DNA of 64,000 bases from Liopterus haemorrhoidalis (GCA_963971575.1 OZ020617.1:25940700-26004699); one strand, 5' to 3'. Positions 10,917 to 24,035 are shown, numbered from the stretch's first letter. Made by a program: numbers and translations. The notes: a model not told the origin generated them from the sequence alone.

Positions 10917-11129
10917 CAGTCCGGTCACGTCCTGATTGTAGTTTTCCTTCCTAAATCTTAACGTAACAAGCCGCACACACCATCTCCCAGTAGCACTCTC
11001 TAGAAAAGCTCCAATCATTTCAGAATGGCCACGGTTGCCGTTCATTCTGAATCCCAACTGGTGACGGTTACTCCATTGCTCGTTCACTTCTCAGCTTCTT
11101 TTGTCTGTTCTTCACGTCTTTCTATATCT

Positions 11130-12650
11130 GATGGGGGATGAACTCAGATATTACGTCATTAAATAAAGAGGACCTATTGAGAAATGTTATGGAGGTATGG
11201 GTTATCGGCGAAAAGTATGGGTCATCGAGAAATCTAATACTTTCAGATATGTGGCTTCTCTTTTTTCTTTAAAGATGAAGTGTTTCTTATCGCTTTCTAT
11301 ATTCCTAAATTCATTTAGAGGAATGAGAAATCATAGTTATATATTGCACCAATAAATAACTAGAATATTGAAATAAATTCAATATATTCTTTGTTTTATC
11401 TTATTAATACTTTGTCTTTGAACTTAAATTAAAACATTAAACAGTTATGGTGGCATTTTACAGTAATTTGTATGTAATTAAGAGAAAACAAAATTATTAA
11501 TGTTGATATTTTGATGAGTGTCGAAGCACGTTTTGATGTTGATGTATTATAATTTAATCATTTTCACATTTACATCTGAACTTCCAGTAATGGGTATGTT
11601 TGTACGAAAAACAAACTAATCTCCAGTTTAAAAAATAGTAATCCGATTAGTTTCTGACGGTGCTGTAAAGCATGAACTTATTTTATGTTATAAAAGTTGA
11701 GCCGAGTTTGAATGCTGTCAAGCATAGATGCGTTTTTATTCTGAACATGACGAAATTGAAAATTTACTGACGAATAACCATTATATCTTATTGGGGTATA
11801 TTATTTTATTTTTTCTTTGTTATGTTATTATTGGTCTAAGATAATTATTCTTATTATGCAAGACTAACAAAATCATGCATGGTTATTTATTATTCTTTGT
11901 TTTTGTGTAAAAGTGATAAAACAGTTACCAAAAGTTATGTATTGGGTAATCAGGATTTTTAAAATTACAATATTGCTTTCTACACAAATATTAGACTAAA
12001 CTTTTCTATGATTTTTAAAGAAAACCTTCCTTTAGAATGAACATAGTACACAGATTACATAAATCGACACTCCTCTAAAAATCTAGTGATTTATGCCCAA
12101 GAAATTGAAGGACATTTTTAAAACTATTCAGTCTGGATTCATTAGTTTAAAATTAAAAATAAAATATAACCTCAATTTCCCTCATTAGAAAACTATTCAT
12201 TGTTTTTTTTGTTATGCTTCGCTGACTTATAATTGCTCTGGATTGTTTGCATTGTACTTTATCGTGTTGCACGGTTCGTTCGAGTTTTCGTTAATTAGAT
12301 ACCTGCACACTGATGTAAGCCATAGTACATTTATTAGTTTATTACAATTTATTGAAAAAGTCGCCTAGATTAAAGCAATAAAAATTACTCCTAAACAAAA
12401 TATTTTAATTTTTTATATTTGATTCTGCATTATTTAATTTAAGACGAATGTATTTTACCTTCAAAAATTAAAATTTTATTATGTACAATTAGTAAATTAA
12501 AGTCTTTCGGACCTGTTTAAGATAATTATGATAATTATAAAAGTTATGTGCTTACAAATTTCAAATAAGTTATATCCAACCATTAGTAAAAATTTATTGA
12601 AAACCTACATTTCGTAGGGAGTAAATGGGCTAATGTGAATTATGATATAG
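11130..12650. other. AT-rich intronic stretch, nothing recognised
   Basis: No ORF, tRNA-like box or clear inverted repeat found. Confidence 0.4.
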
Positions 12651-12652
12651 AT

Positions 12653-13008
12653 TAGTGTTTTCCAACCGGTGAGTCGCGACTCAGTAGTGAGGCTGTAGAA
12701 ATTTATAGTTTAAATTATACTATAATAATATAATACTCAATAATACAAATCTATATAAAATTAAATGAAAAGATTCAGTATGCCGACCGGCGTTGCGTAG
12801 TGGTTCACACGTGCCCTGCGTTGCTTAGGTCTCGGGTTCGAATGCAGTTTAGGTATGGAAATTTCAACGGCCATTTACGTGAAAAAAAAAAGAATAATTA
12901 AAAATAATTGTTAGAAGGGTTTTGTTTTATTTTCATCTATTTATACAATTTATTTAAATATTTCGTCCAGGGTGTCACTAAGTGTGTCCCGTAAGTTGAA
13001 AACCACTA
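12653..13008. mobile_element. hAT-like MITE interrupted by a SINE
   Basis: Left end TAGTGTTTTCCAACCGGTGA, right end (inverse) TAGTGGTTTTCAACTTACGG; these are typical hAT CAGTGGTTCTCAACCGGTG-type termini. The flanking 8-mers do not match clearly, so the TSD is decayed. The SINE at 12782-12892 lies inside. Confidence 0.6.
12782..12892 (+). mobile_element. tRNA-derived SINE (family A), copy 1
   Basis: GCCGACCGGCGTTGCGTAGT (A-box region), CTCGGGTTCGAATGC (B box), TATGGAAATTT and an A-rich tail. The same 5' 75 bp occur at 15360 and, inverted, at 50654. It is internally shortened relative to them. Confidence 0.8.
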
Positions 13009-13236
13009 AATAAAGAGTTAAAGAAATATTTGCGTGTTTTTTTAGTTTTAATAAAAGGAAATGCTGAAATTAAGTAGATACCAACTGCGGAAGCCAAATG
13101 TAACGAGTAATACTTGCATGTTAGTTACATCACATTAAAACATCATTTTAAAAAAATGTGTTATCGGAAGAACATGGTTTTGTATGGTTGTGTGAAGTGC
13201 TTTATTCGCTGTATTCTGTTTTTTTCGTCTCCAATG

Positions 13237-13698
13237 CAGTGGAACCTCGATATAACGGACCAATGCGGGCGAGGGGGTGTCCGATATAGCCGAATGTCCG
13301 TTATATAAAAATAAATTTTCTGAATAAGCTATTTTTTTATTAACTATTAAATAGAAATATATTATAAACGAAAGTTTACATTCTAATTACACTTTAAAAT
13401 TGCACTTTATTCGTCTTCAGATGATATGTCACTATACGCCCGTTGAGAGTCGTCAATGTTTGTTTTTGAACATCCTGGTTTCGGTGACACTGGTTTGAAA
13501 AATGTATCAAATTTTGTTTTGATTTTTGAAGTTTGTTGTTTCTTAATTATTAACACTCTAAAATTGCGAATTCCCGCCCGCAACTCGGGTGATTCCCCGA
13601 GTGTGCAGTCACGTGCAGTTTACGATCGCTTACATGCTGTCTGTTATATCCGTTGTATAGTCCGTTGTATCGAGGTCCGTTATATCGAGGTCTCACTG
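13237..13698 (-). mobile_element. Pogo/Tigger-type DNA transposon remnant
   Basis: The TIRs CAGTGGAACCTCGATATAAC and, inverted, CAGTGAGACCTCGATATAAC resemble Tigger ends. The right flank is TA; the left flank is TG (mutated). 462 bp, holding the last part of a transposase gene on the minus strand and the sequence CCGTTATA repeated at the right end. Confidence 0.82.
13407..13558 (-). pseudogene. Tigger/pogo transposase, C-terminal fragment
   Basis: Open on the minus strand from about 13558 to a TAA at 13407-13409: RVLIIKKQQTSKIKTKFDTF, then FKPVSPKPGCSKTNIDDSQR, ending AYSDISSEDE. Tigger proteins commonly end in a lysine/glutamine-rich FF-K segment followed by an acidic tail, which this matches. 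The catalytic DDE domain and HTH are absent. Confidence 0.6.
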
Positions 13699-13699
13699 T

Positions 13700-15345
13700 A
13701 TTAATAAAATGTAAATGAATCCATACATTTTGACAGTTATATGTAAGATGTACTGTACTACAAATCTAAATGAAATAATTCCATATAAATATTTAATGGT
13801 CACAGATAAATTCCCTGTTTTACTATTGCTTTATTCGAATAATTATGCTGATAAAATGTGAAAACTTTCTTTTTTCCATGAGAAACTTTTAATGAGAAGG
13901 ACTAGAGTTAAATGAAACAAATTATGAACTAAATAATTTATTGTTCCCAAAGCTTAGTTCCAATGGAAAGAAATCGTAGCAGTTCTTAACCTTTCCACGT
14001 AATGTATTTTAATACGTATTAAATATGGTGTTTATTATAATTTAGGCTACGTTAATTTTTGATCCGGAAACATCAACTATTAACTACGTATGTTAGAATT
14101 TACCTTTACTTAGTTTATTTTAATAATCTTCAGACGACTTTTTAGTTTGACTTAAATACTGGTAATGCCAGTTTTATCCAAGATGTCTATGTTTAACATA
14201 TATCTTGACATTTGATTTTTAATATCGTCCTAAGGTTTATTTGGTGGAACACCACGCTTCAGGCTGCAATTGCTGTAAAGTAGTATAGAAAGTACGGTTA
14301 CCTTGTAAATCATCATCATTTTAAAATCAGCTGTAAATTTTTACGGTTTCATATAAATGAATTAGTCCACCGAATTCAGTGGCTATTTTTAGTTATTTAC
14401 TTCTTTGACGCCAGCTTTTGCCTTTAACTACTACTAATTGGAATGTATTTTATTATGTAAAATTATAGAAATTATCAAAAGTGAATTGTTGTTAAAAATC
14501 CATATGCTGGTTGCATAAAATGTGTTTATTTAATAACGGCTATCATATTTTAATCATCAGTATTTTGATTGATATTTTCTGTACTCGTATTTTAATTTAA
14601 TACATGATTTTTAATGAAAATAGTAATATGGAAAACATTTGTCTGAGTATCTAATGTGCTATTTATTATTCCTCTTCTGTTTCACAAATAAATCCATGCT
14701 ATCTTTACACATGTTATTCTTTCCCCTTGCAGAATAAATGAATAACATTATTCTTTTATTTCTGTTGCATTTTTCTGATCTATTTTGTTCATTCAAAACA
14801 TTTTTCTGTTTTTAGATAAAGCCATATGCAACACTGAATAAATTTAACGGTTTTGCAAGAGAAATAATGTGTTTCTGTTTTATCTGGAAAAGAAATTCAG
14901 CCTGGAATTCCTAAGAGGCGTTATTTTAAAAATACATAGATAGGTGTATATAATTAAACTTGTAGTCTAAATGCGTTATATTCCTGACGGCGCGATGTTT
15001 GCGGACCGTAATGTTGTTTCATCCCAAAGGTTTCGTATCCCGGTTCAGTAATGGATGTAATTTATGAATATCATTTATGGTTGTCTGTATTTTCAGGCTG
15101 CTTGGTTGACCGTTGGTTGATCGTCATTTGTGAATTTTAGAGATTATTATTATATTTTATATTGCCATAATTTCACTAAATTAATGAAATGTATTCTGCA
15201 AGGTGATTTAACATTTTAAAACTTCATATTTATTTTGTTATTATGTCAAGAATAATCTTTACGATTTTACCCCTTCTAAAGGGAGAGTTCTAGTAAGTCA
15301 TATCCATGGAAACCATGGAACAATAAAGAATCTATAGTAAAACAT
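13700..15345. other. AT-rich intronic stretch; possible tRNA-like relic near 14985-15060
   Basis: CTGACGGCGCGATGTTTGCG followed 35 bp later by GGTTTCGTATCCCGGTTC vaguely recalls a SINE head. No tail or direct repeats seen, so it is not called. Confidence 0.3.
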
Positions 15346-15359
15346 GAAACATTGTAACA

Positions 15360-15515
15360 GCCGACCAGCGTAGCGTAGTGGTAACACATGTGCTCTACGT
15401 TGCGAAGGTCTCGGGTTCGAATCCCGTTAAGGCATGGAAATTTTCTCACATAAAAATCGTCCTGGCTAATTGCCACCGTAGCAAAGGCCATTAAATTAAA
15501 AAAAAAAAAAAAAAA
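15360..15515 (+). mobile_element. tRNA-derived SINE (family A), copy 2, with intact TSDs
   Basis: Body GCCGACCAGCGTAGCGTAGT ... TCTCGGGTTCGAATCCC ... CATAAAAATCGTCCTGGCTA ... GCAAAGGCCATTAAATT, then poly(A). It is bracketed by a perfect 13-bp direct repeat AAACATTGTAACA (15347-15359 and 15516-15528). This is the best copy for defining the family, and the perfect TSD suggests a fairly recent insertion. Confidence 0.92.
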
Positions 15516-15528
15516 AAACATTGTAACA

Positions 15529-17079
15529 ATCGAACCTAGTTTACTTGGCAACGAGATTTTTCTTATGTAGTCAGGGGTTTTTTAGTTCTTGCTCATGGAA
15601 GTATACTGACAGTTTGTGCCTCCGGGTGAAAAGTGTGGTTAGTTTTCTATATACTACAAAAGAATGTACCTTTTAGAAAAGAAGTGTAACATTTTAAGTG
15701 CAATTATATTTTTCTGCAAAATTCTGCGTTTTCGTTTAAAGAACCCGAACTCGTTACAATATGTTAACAATTATTACCACTAGTAAAATTTTAGTGTAGT
15801 AACTAAAATGGACTTTGGTGTTCTCAAAAATTATAAAAGTGCAAAGAGTTTCTTAATCCAATAAGTTTGAGAATTGTTGTTCTAAAATATATTTGGTTTA
15901 ACACTTTCATACGGAACGTTTGCAACCCAATTCACAGAAATGTTTAGCGGGATAGTATGCCGATTTATACTTAACGCAGTATAGGCATGTCGTTTATTTC
16001 CTGCATATTTTTAATACGTATTTAGCATTTTGTCAACCAGATTTTATAGATATTATATTGATACTTTTAGTTTAATATTTGGTATAAATATGCTAAATAA
16101 AATTTACTTTTTGTATGTATAAATAATGTACATCGAAATAATTATGACTAAACTACTTTGACGTAATCCTCTCTGATTATAATATTATTGACAGATTTGT
16201 CAACCACAGACAACGGTTTATAGCTATCACAGCGATAAGGAAAGTAATATATTACCATGCCAACGCAACTACATAAAACTATCAGGTAGTGTATTAAATC
16301 AGCTTGCAGGTTAACTTATTGTATATTAGGCTATTTTGCAGTATACTGATCCGATCTAAAAACTAATGTTCAGATCGTAATATTTTTTTAAACAAAAAAC
16401 TTATCTTACTCTAAGTTGGATGAGTTGCGACATTATACTAATAATAATGTTGTAGCTAATGCAAAAGCATCCAAGTCCCTTGAATAGAAAAGTAATGCAT
16501 TACTCATGGATTCAATAATAATGAGAAATTTTTGTAACTAATATATTTTATCCCCAGGGAGAGACAGTAGCGATAATGTAGTAAGGTAACGCACCATTGG
16601 CACAGTAGTTAATATTGCGTGACTAAAAGCTTTTAGAGACACTAATACAAACACGAGCTCTTACAGTGGTATTTCTTACACACTAGACACTGACCAAGAG
16701 GATAACGCGTTGTTTTTTCACCTTATTTTAATTCTGGGTGGAAGTTATACGATAGTTGTTGCGATTATGAATAAAAATTAACCTAAATAAAAATTTTATA
16801 ATTCTTACTGTTCTTATTGCTGAAAAAATACTTGTCTGTCAAGTTTTAATTTCAAAATTTTACATTCAATGTATAGTTATATTCGAAACTTCTAATTTAT
16901 TAACACTATTATAATTTTATCTTTTTATTAGTAAAAAATTAAATTAGTAACTCAAGTCAGAAATATTCTTAAAATTGTAAAAGCCTGAATATATTTATTA
17001 TTGTTTGTTGTATATTGCAGCAGTTTAGTATTGTAAATTATTGTCTCGCAAAATATTGTCAATTTAAAGTATAACTGAC
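15529..17079. other. AT-rich intronic stretch, nothing recognised
   Basis: No ORF or repeat boundary that I can support. Confidence 0.4.
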
Positions 17080-17084
17080 CACCT

Positions 17085-17420
17085 TTTTAACGCTTGAAAC
17101 ACATCTGAAAAGTTATCGAAGCTGTCAAGTGGTGAACGTCGGTCTATCTATTGATTTGTCATTGAGCGGGTCCCAGAATAACGACTTGAAGCTGACAGAG
17201 CTGGCTGGTCCCCCTGACCTGCGGAAAGCAATTACCAAAGTGCACTTGAGTGTCGCCTGTAATGGCACATTTTCCACCCCACCCTGTACTCTTCTCTTCA
17301 TACTTTATCAACTCGCCTTGTAAAGTCGCTAGACAGTTACCCTTAAACACAACGCTACAAGAACGACTTAAGAAAGCTAGTTTCACCTGCGCAATGAAAA
17401 TGAAAATCATAGTTTACTTG
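17085..17420. other. Locally GC-richer intronic block
   Basis: Noticeably richer in G+C than its surroundings (GAAGCTGACAGAGCTGGCTG, GTCCCCCTGACCTGCGGAAA), with overlapping short open frames on both strands that match no family I recognise. It could be a conserved non-coding or 5' UTR segment of the semaphorin gene or part of an unknown repeat. Confidence 0.3.
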
Positions 17421-20400
17421 CAATATAAAATTTCCCAAAATTGTAATTAATTATTTTATTTATTCTATAAAATAAATACCAGAATTTATTAATTCTATCA
17501 TTAAATAGACTATTAATATAGCAAATTATTACCTTTTGCTTAAACAGCCAAATATTTTTTCAAGCAATCATTATTGGCTCATAGAACCTTTATTCTAATC
17601 ATACATGTTTGTCGGTTTTTCTAATTGAGTACGGTTTAATAAGAAACAAATAAGCATGGAAAAAGAAGAATGCTTGATAATTTGTATATCTATCCCCAAT
17701 ATGAGCTGTAATTTACAATGCAGTAAAGAGACAGCAACGAGTCTTATCTATTCTTACTGTTGCTGAAGTTCTGCGTTATCATGCGAATGCGAGATTTGCA
17801 TAGTGCAATAAAACTGTCTGATGCTACTATGATCCTGTCTGTTACGGTTGCTATCAGAGCGGCGCATAAAGTATGGGGATTTATGTAAACACGGATATGC
17901 ACGCTACAACACAAATATATCTTATTTTCGAGATGTGCAAATATATATGTGTTGACATTGAACACATGTGAGATATAAGAAAAATGTAGTTACTTTTTTC
18001 ATCAAGTGATTTCTGTTTTTCCTAAATTCCCTAAGCAAGAAATCTTTAGAATTTACCGAATTTAAATGCTCTCAATAGTAACACATTTTCGTTACACATT
18101 ATTAATGGTGTACAGCCGTTGGACCCAACTAGGGTGCCGTAGGTGTCTAGTAATACAAAACAGGACAAATTTATTAAAACAGCCGAAAATTTCTTAAGGG
18201 TTCTTTTCTGGATACGGTTTCAGTATAATTTTTTTAATAGGATTTGGTTCTTTTTTTTAAGATATAAGAATTTAGTAATGGTTATGCAATTTAACTATGG
18301 ATTTAAAAATCATTTGAAAGTAAATAAACAAAAATTTTATTTTTTGCCCTAGAGAAACTAATTGAATTAAATGATAAATAATTTACAATAGTTTTGAGAA
18401 ATGTGAAATATGAGATTCATAGTATATTCAGTAGCTCATTTTGTAATACAACAGCAACCAGCAGGAAACAGCACCTTTAAAAAAAATGTCGATAACAATT
18501 TTGACACGTCAAACGCAATTTTGACATGTCAATTTGGTATCTGATATCTTCATAATTTTCAATTTTTGGTATCTAAATAATTTTCGTCAATAATATCTAT
18601 ATGTTCATTTTCATTTTTCTACTTTTTATTTATTATTATTATTATTATTTAATCTAATTTCAATAATAAAATATTTTACCTGTACTTTTATATTATAAAA
18701 AAGTTAAAAAGCACATTTTCAATAAAGTTTCCCAACTCCTCCCTAGCAAAAATTCTTGTCATGCGTCTTACTGCAAGAGTTACGGGTATTCTCCGACAGC
18801 GACGTGATTTCCAGTTTGTTGTGAACTCGTGACAAGTAATGAACTGCATTCCTTAATTTATGAAATACTTATCAAAACTTCAATTTATAACGCAAAAAAA
18901 ATGCTTAGAATAATATAATACTTTTAATAAAATTGCTCGCCTGTTAACAGTCATCAGAGTTCGTAAAAAACAAACATCACCAATCTCCATAGTCCTAATG
19001 ACTGTCACTATAACCTAACTATTTACGTTCCTATACAAGTGCGTTATAGAATGGGAAAAATCACAATTACAAACACTCTATGGAAGTCACAAGATAATGT
19101 TAAAATGCGTCGGCGAGCTAACGATAGCTGATCAAACGGAAGCTGATGAAACCCTTAGAACATCCCGGGGATGTTCCCAGTTTCTTGAATTTGAGTCTGG
19201 TAACTCAGTAGGGTTATTTGTGTCACAAAGATGACGATGGACCATTTCCAGCTCTACTCTACGAATTCACTTTAAAGAGTAATATAAAGTTTGAAATTTG
19301 TCTTATAATAATGAATATTTTTACCATATTTTATTTTATTCAATATTTTTTAATATCATGACATTTACTAAAATAGGATCAGCCATTTTTGTAAACAAAA
19401 CACCACCGTTAAATTTTAAAGCCACCGTTTTGTAGGCGTTTATGGTACCTGACAAATTTAACGCCGTCGCGTTAAAATTTTGGCACAAATAGGTTTAGCT
19501 AATAGTATTTACGATTAAAATGGTGTAAAACTTAACGTCAGTTTTTTTTCAGTCAAATTTTAACGTCTTGCTTATAGAATAGATTTTTGTCATGTACGCA
19601 TAAATATTGAACTAAAAATATATATGTCAAACTTATATTTTCAAATTTTAAAAGAGTTATGTATTAATTAATATCCAATGAACACTATTAATTAATTTTG
19701 AAATCAATAATAAGCATTGCTATAAGATCATAAAAAATGGTTACTAAGATACGTCGGATTAGGATATTTTGAAGCGGCACATAGGATAATGTATCTATTA
19801 CGTAATTACATCCTTTAAAAATTTTCCATTGTAAATATTACATTAAGAAATTTAAGAAAAAATGTTTTCTCAATTTCAGCTTATCTTACACAAAGAACAG
19901 AGTGGTTGACCGAGACGTAGGTACTCTATCCCAGCCATCGGTAGAATAATTTAACAATTTAAACAATGTATGCGCACGATCTCTATATTGCACCCACGGG
20001 CGTCCAATCGTTTTAAGTTAAGAGGGTTGACAATTTTTAACTAGAACGATTTGCATATTTTTATTCCTGATGGAAGTGTTAAGGTACGATTTTGATACGT
20101 GATTTTTAGATTTTTTAACTACAAATTTACGATGACATTAAAAAATATTTACTAAATGGTAAATATTTCAAAACATGCTGAATGCAGGGGTGTAGTACTA
20201 AAAAAAAAGTGGTAGGGCACTTACCTCCGCTAACCTAACCTAACGCCTAACATAACCTGACGTAAGTCGTTACCACGTATTACGTGCGAAGGCGTTTCAG
20301 GAGGCTTTAACAATGAGAACTAAGACAACTGTCACATTCATTGTTGGCATAAATGTATATTGTTGGCCAACCGAGTTGTACGCAATCGAAAAAGATACTA

Positions 20401-20690
20401 GGCGCTTTCCTTTTACCACTTTACTTAAGTAATCTAAGCTAACCTAAGTCGTAAGAACGATCGCTTTCTAAGACTACAAAAGATTTTTTCCTCCCCCCTT
20501 ACCCTTACTAAGGCATTTGTCGAACTTGTGTGCTTAGCTAAGCATTTTTACTTGTAAAAGGAACGCACCTATTATTTATGTTTTAAGTAAAATAAATGTA
20601 TTGGTTATTGAACTAAGGAAAGTGCAAAGGCAGCGCAGGGCAGGAATGTTTTTATTGTATTAATAATTTTTATTTATATAGCATTATCCT
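17421..20690. other. AT-rich intronic stretch, nothing recognised
   Basis: Contains a short (ATT)n run near 18628. No gene or defined repeat seen. Confidence 0.35.
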
Positions 20691-20718
20691 AAATTTCGAA
20701 ATTGCATTCATTTTGAAT

Positions 20719-20720
20719 GA

Positions 20721-20752
<32 letters not shown>
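20719..20752. repeat. (AAT)n microsatellite
   Basis: About 11 units. The next 180 bp are GC-richer (TTTCCGCGGCTGCATATCGC), end in another short (AAT)n, and belong to no family I can name. Confidence 0.9.
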
Positions 20753-20967
20753 TTAGTAATTTCCGCGGCTGCATATCGCCAGGGTTTGGGATGCAGTCGT
20801 GTGTATTTAGCTCCACTAGTCTCTAGTATGACGCGGCTCAAAAGGTTGCTGAAGTTTGAGATTAGTGGACGCTTGTCAAGACCTGACAAACCCCATAATA
20901 ATAATTACAGGCATATACCCCTTTCAGACGGTTTTCTAACGTTTCGCCCATACATGGTTTTATATTG

Positions 20968-21340
20968 AGATGAGATTATTATTACCCCTATTCTGTACTA
21001 AAATGAATATTTATATAGCGGTGTTATGTTAAAATTCTGTTCAGATGTGCATGTTATAATATAAAACAATAAATTATGTTGTTTTCACCGGCAGTAGACA
21101 ACATATTTGTTACAGTACCTACTCGATTATCCGATATCTTCATCGATTTTTGATGACATTATTATCCTATTCTGTTCCAAAATATATATTTATATAGCGG
21201 TGTTATGTAAAAATTCGGGCCAGATGTGCATGTTATAAGATAGGACATAAGGTAATCTTGAACGTTTTCACCGCCAATATAGTTAGCATGTTTGTAAATC
21301 TCTTATTTACGCCAGTTATACACATTTTTGACGATTATAG
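20968..21340 (+). repeat. Tandem dimer, ~190-bp unit
   Basis: Two diverged direct copies: TATATAGCGGTGTTATGTTA and TATATAGCGGTGTTATGTAA, each followed by CAGATGTGCATGTTATAA and by TTTTCACCG, and each preceded by a CCTATTCTGT block. No coding potential. Confidence 0.8.
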
Positions 21341-21477
21341 TAGAATTCATGTATCAACAGTTGCATAAAAAATGGCAATGAATCTTCTTACAAGGAAAGT
21401 AGTTTTACATCAACCGTCGAGAACCTAATATATCGGAATACCGAGGTATGGCTCTACGACAGTTCATACTTATTCGA

Positions 21478-21895
21478 AACTAGCTGGCGTGCCCTTTGTC
21501 TCTTCCACCATTTTTTTTGCCTCTACCTCTCGTTTTCCCGTTCTTATCAGTGCACGGTCTTCACAGCTTCTGATTGCTTTTTAGTTTGTTTATAAAAATT
21601 ATGAAATTTTAAGCCATAAAAAAGGGGCCTGTGAAAAGATTTTCTGAACATGTTTAAAACCGGACTTGCATATGATAATTAGGTACAGAGTTCTTTGCAT
21701 TTACGTGTTTTGTGAATTTATTTCCATATATATTTTAACGTTTTCGCTTTTAACTATATGAAATAACTCAGGGACCCTGATAATCATAAAACAGGCCTAT
21801 TTTACCAGTTATGATGCTGCAAATTCGCTTAGTTAGTGTATTAGTTTTGACGTAACGTACAAACATTCATATACACAAACGAACTAATTTATATA
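21478..21895 (+). repeat. Dispersed repeat, copy 2 (lacks the CTGT element)
   Basis: Related along its length to 1075-1450 and rejoined at ACACAAACGAACTAATTTAT (about 21875), which in copy 1 lies 3' of the (CTGT) element. It therefore represents the empty-site arrangement. Confidence 0.7.
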
Positions 21896-22058
21896 GCGGC
21901 ATATTAGAGAGTGGCTAGTCAATTTTTTGTGTAAATATACGGTTAAACATCTTCCTGAATCAGTGATATTCAGAGATATTCAGTGCCATGTAGAATATAA
22001 TATAGAATTGCCATTTCGTATCTAAATTTTATACAATATTTTTAATAAAATAAATAAT

Positions 22059-22064
<6 letters not shown>

Positions 22065-22090
<26 letters not shown>
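22065..22090. repeat. (TA)n microsatellite
   Basis: 13 units. It is followed by two similar blocks, 22180-22245 and 22300-22350, sharing ACTCTAAYGTTGTTRTRCGA, and by short inverted CGAACTTCAGGAATGTAT-like pieces around 22280 and 22400. Confidence 0.9.
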
Positions 22091-22419
22091 TGTGTTTAAG
22101 TTGTTAGTAACTTAAGTTATTAATATAACGATGTCGATGCATCAAGCGCTCCGTCGAGTTCAAATATATTTTCTAGAGTCCGCAATATAAGTAAAAAAAA
22201 AACTCTAATGTTGTTGTGCGATTGTCTTTTATTTTCAAGTTATAACGTAATTAAAACACTTTCTATCGAACATCGGGTCGAACTTCAGGAATGTATTGTA
22301 CATACAAGTAAAAAATTACTCTAACGTTGTTATACGATTATCTTCTGTTTAATAAATAAATAAATAGTAAATAATAATAATAAATAATAAATATAATACA
22401 TTCCTGTAGTTCGGCCCAT

Positions 22420-23880
22420 TCCGTCCCTCTCACCCTGTATAATACAATACACCCTGTATAATACTGTTTTAAATAATAAATAACTATATCAAATAATTTC
22501 AGCAGATCCCTCACAGTTCAATCGTATTCCCTGTGTACAATAAAAATATTAAGATCAGTAATAAATAAATTTGTCAAATGTTAACTTCGGGGCAGTAACC
22601 GTTCATAATGGCAACACCATTCACTTAGCTATTTGCCGATAACCAGCGGTGAAATGACAGTCATTTTACTCGCTGGTCGAGTTTTATGACTCGATCACAA
22701 ACGATTGGGGTCAATTCCGAATAACAACGATCTGCATATCCTGGTCAAACTAATTTACCAGAACCGATAACAGATACAGTAAGAGTGTAAGTTACTGCTA
22801 TCGGAAACAGTTTTATAAATTGTCAGCGAAACGCACTCAAATAATAGGGAACAGAAACGATGCACAGATACTGTCCACAATGTCCGCTTTTGCCGATTTG
22901 ATTTTTACAAAAAATGGATTTCTGCTTTTATCTTCAAACGTTAATGTAGCTTGTGTTTTAAATCACGAACATTTTTGACCATTATCTAAAAATGGAAACG
23001 ATATTTTAGTATTTTTTTATTCGATATGGCTTGCTGTGAAATCACAAAACAATGGTAATAAAAAATATTCTGTGAAAGCTTGCGGTATTTTTTTACAATT
23101 TTAAATACAATACTTATTCTATAATAGTGCTAATATATAATAAATAATAGTATTTTATTTAACAAGCTTATAATGGAGGCTATATTTCACGAGAATTAGG
23201 CTTACCATGAATGAGGCTGTAATCAACCGAGTGAAATATAACTATTATATGCGAGACAAATACAATATTTTATCTACAACTATATAGTTTTGTCATTAAA
23301 AAAATAGTAAATTTAATTTATAAACACAGAAATTCTGAGTGTCAATTGTCAAACTTGACGTCACAAGATGACTACGGAACCATCAGCTGATAGTAATCTA
23401 CAGCTATGTTTAAAACACTATTACATATTGTTTTATTTATTCTGATTTACAAATAATATTCTAGATATAAAGATGGGCTATGTGAGGCGCAAATAGTTAT
23501 CATTGCTGAACGCCAAACATTTTAACTAATTAACTCGCAGTGTAAAAATTCGTTAATTTTTCGGGGTGAGCACGCCTGCGCGTCATTTTTTTACACTTGT
23601 TACATTCTAAACAGAATTATATATTTACAGTTGGACACATTGTGTATTTATTGTTTGATGACTGTAATTTCATTAGGTAATGGAGTTCATTTCCTTACTA
23701 GTGTGGAAATAGATTTTCATATATATATATTTTTTTAGTTTATTTGTCATCGGAATAGTAACAATATTTATTCGAAATTTTGTTTTTATTAATAGGAACC
23801 TATTTTCCGTACTTACTGCATACAATACCTTCTCTACGGCCTTTCAATAAGCTGCTAAATGCGAATATAGCCTGTTTCTT
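22420..23880. other. AT-rich intronic stretch, nothing recognised
   Basis: No ORF, SINE head or paired termini identified. Confidence 0.35.
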
Positions 23881-24035
23881 TGGTTCAAGCGGAACTAGAT
23901 TTTCAATTCTAGTAACTTTTAACTTTTACCATTTAAGTGAGGCTTTTGATCATTTTGTTTAGCAAAGGCCCACTTCAAACCTTAAAAAAGAACTTATGAC
24001 AACAAAACTTAAAATTCCAGTTAGTTCCACTTAAA
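23880..24035. mobile_element. Z-family MITE, short copy
   Basis: GCGGAACTAGATTTTCAATT at the left and CAGTTAGTTCCAC at the right are inner TIR parts of the family. GCTTTTGATCATTTTGTTTAGCAAAGGCC is typical of the short subtype (compare 39900, 52565, 55600). The outermost TTCCAAACG bases are decayed. Confidence 0.65.

Noticed and set aside
15360..15432. Possible tRNA genes at SINE heads (also 10150, 12782, 29800, 30225, 43905, 50590)
   Set aside because: A and B boxes are present but acceptor or anticodon arms do not fold, and the units continue into SINE bodies with poly(A) tails or TSDs.
16550..16720. Possible SINE head beginning CACCATTGGCACAGTAGTTA
   Set aside because: No B box at the expected distance and no direct repeats.
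17129..17450. Three overlapping open frames in a GC-richer block
   Set aside because: No recognisable domain, no splice-consistent exon, and openness on both strands fits base composition.
1075..21895. LTR retrotransposon suggested by two long similar segments about 20 kb apart
   Set aside because: The copies are diverged, have no primer-binding site, polypurine tract or gag-pol between them, and behave as dispersed repeats.
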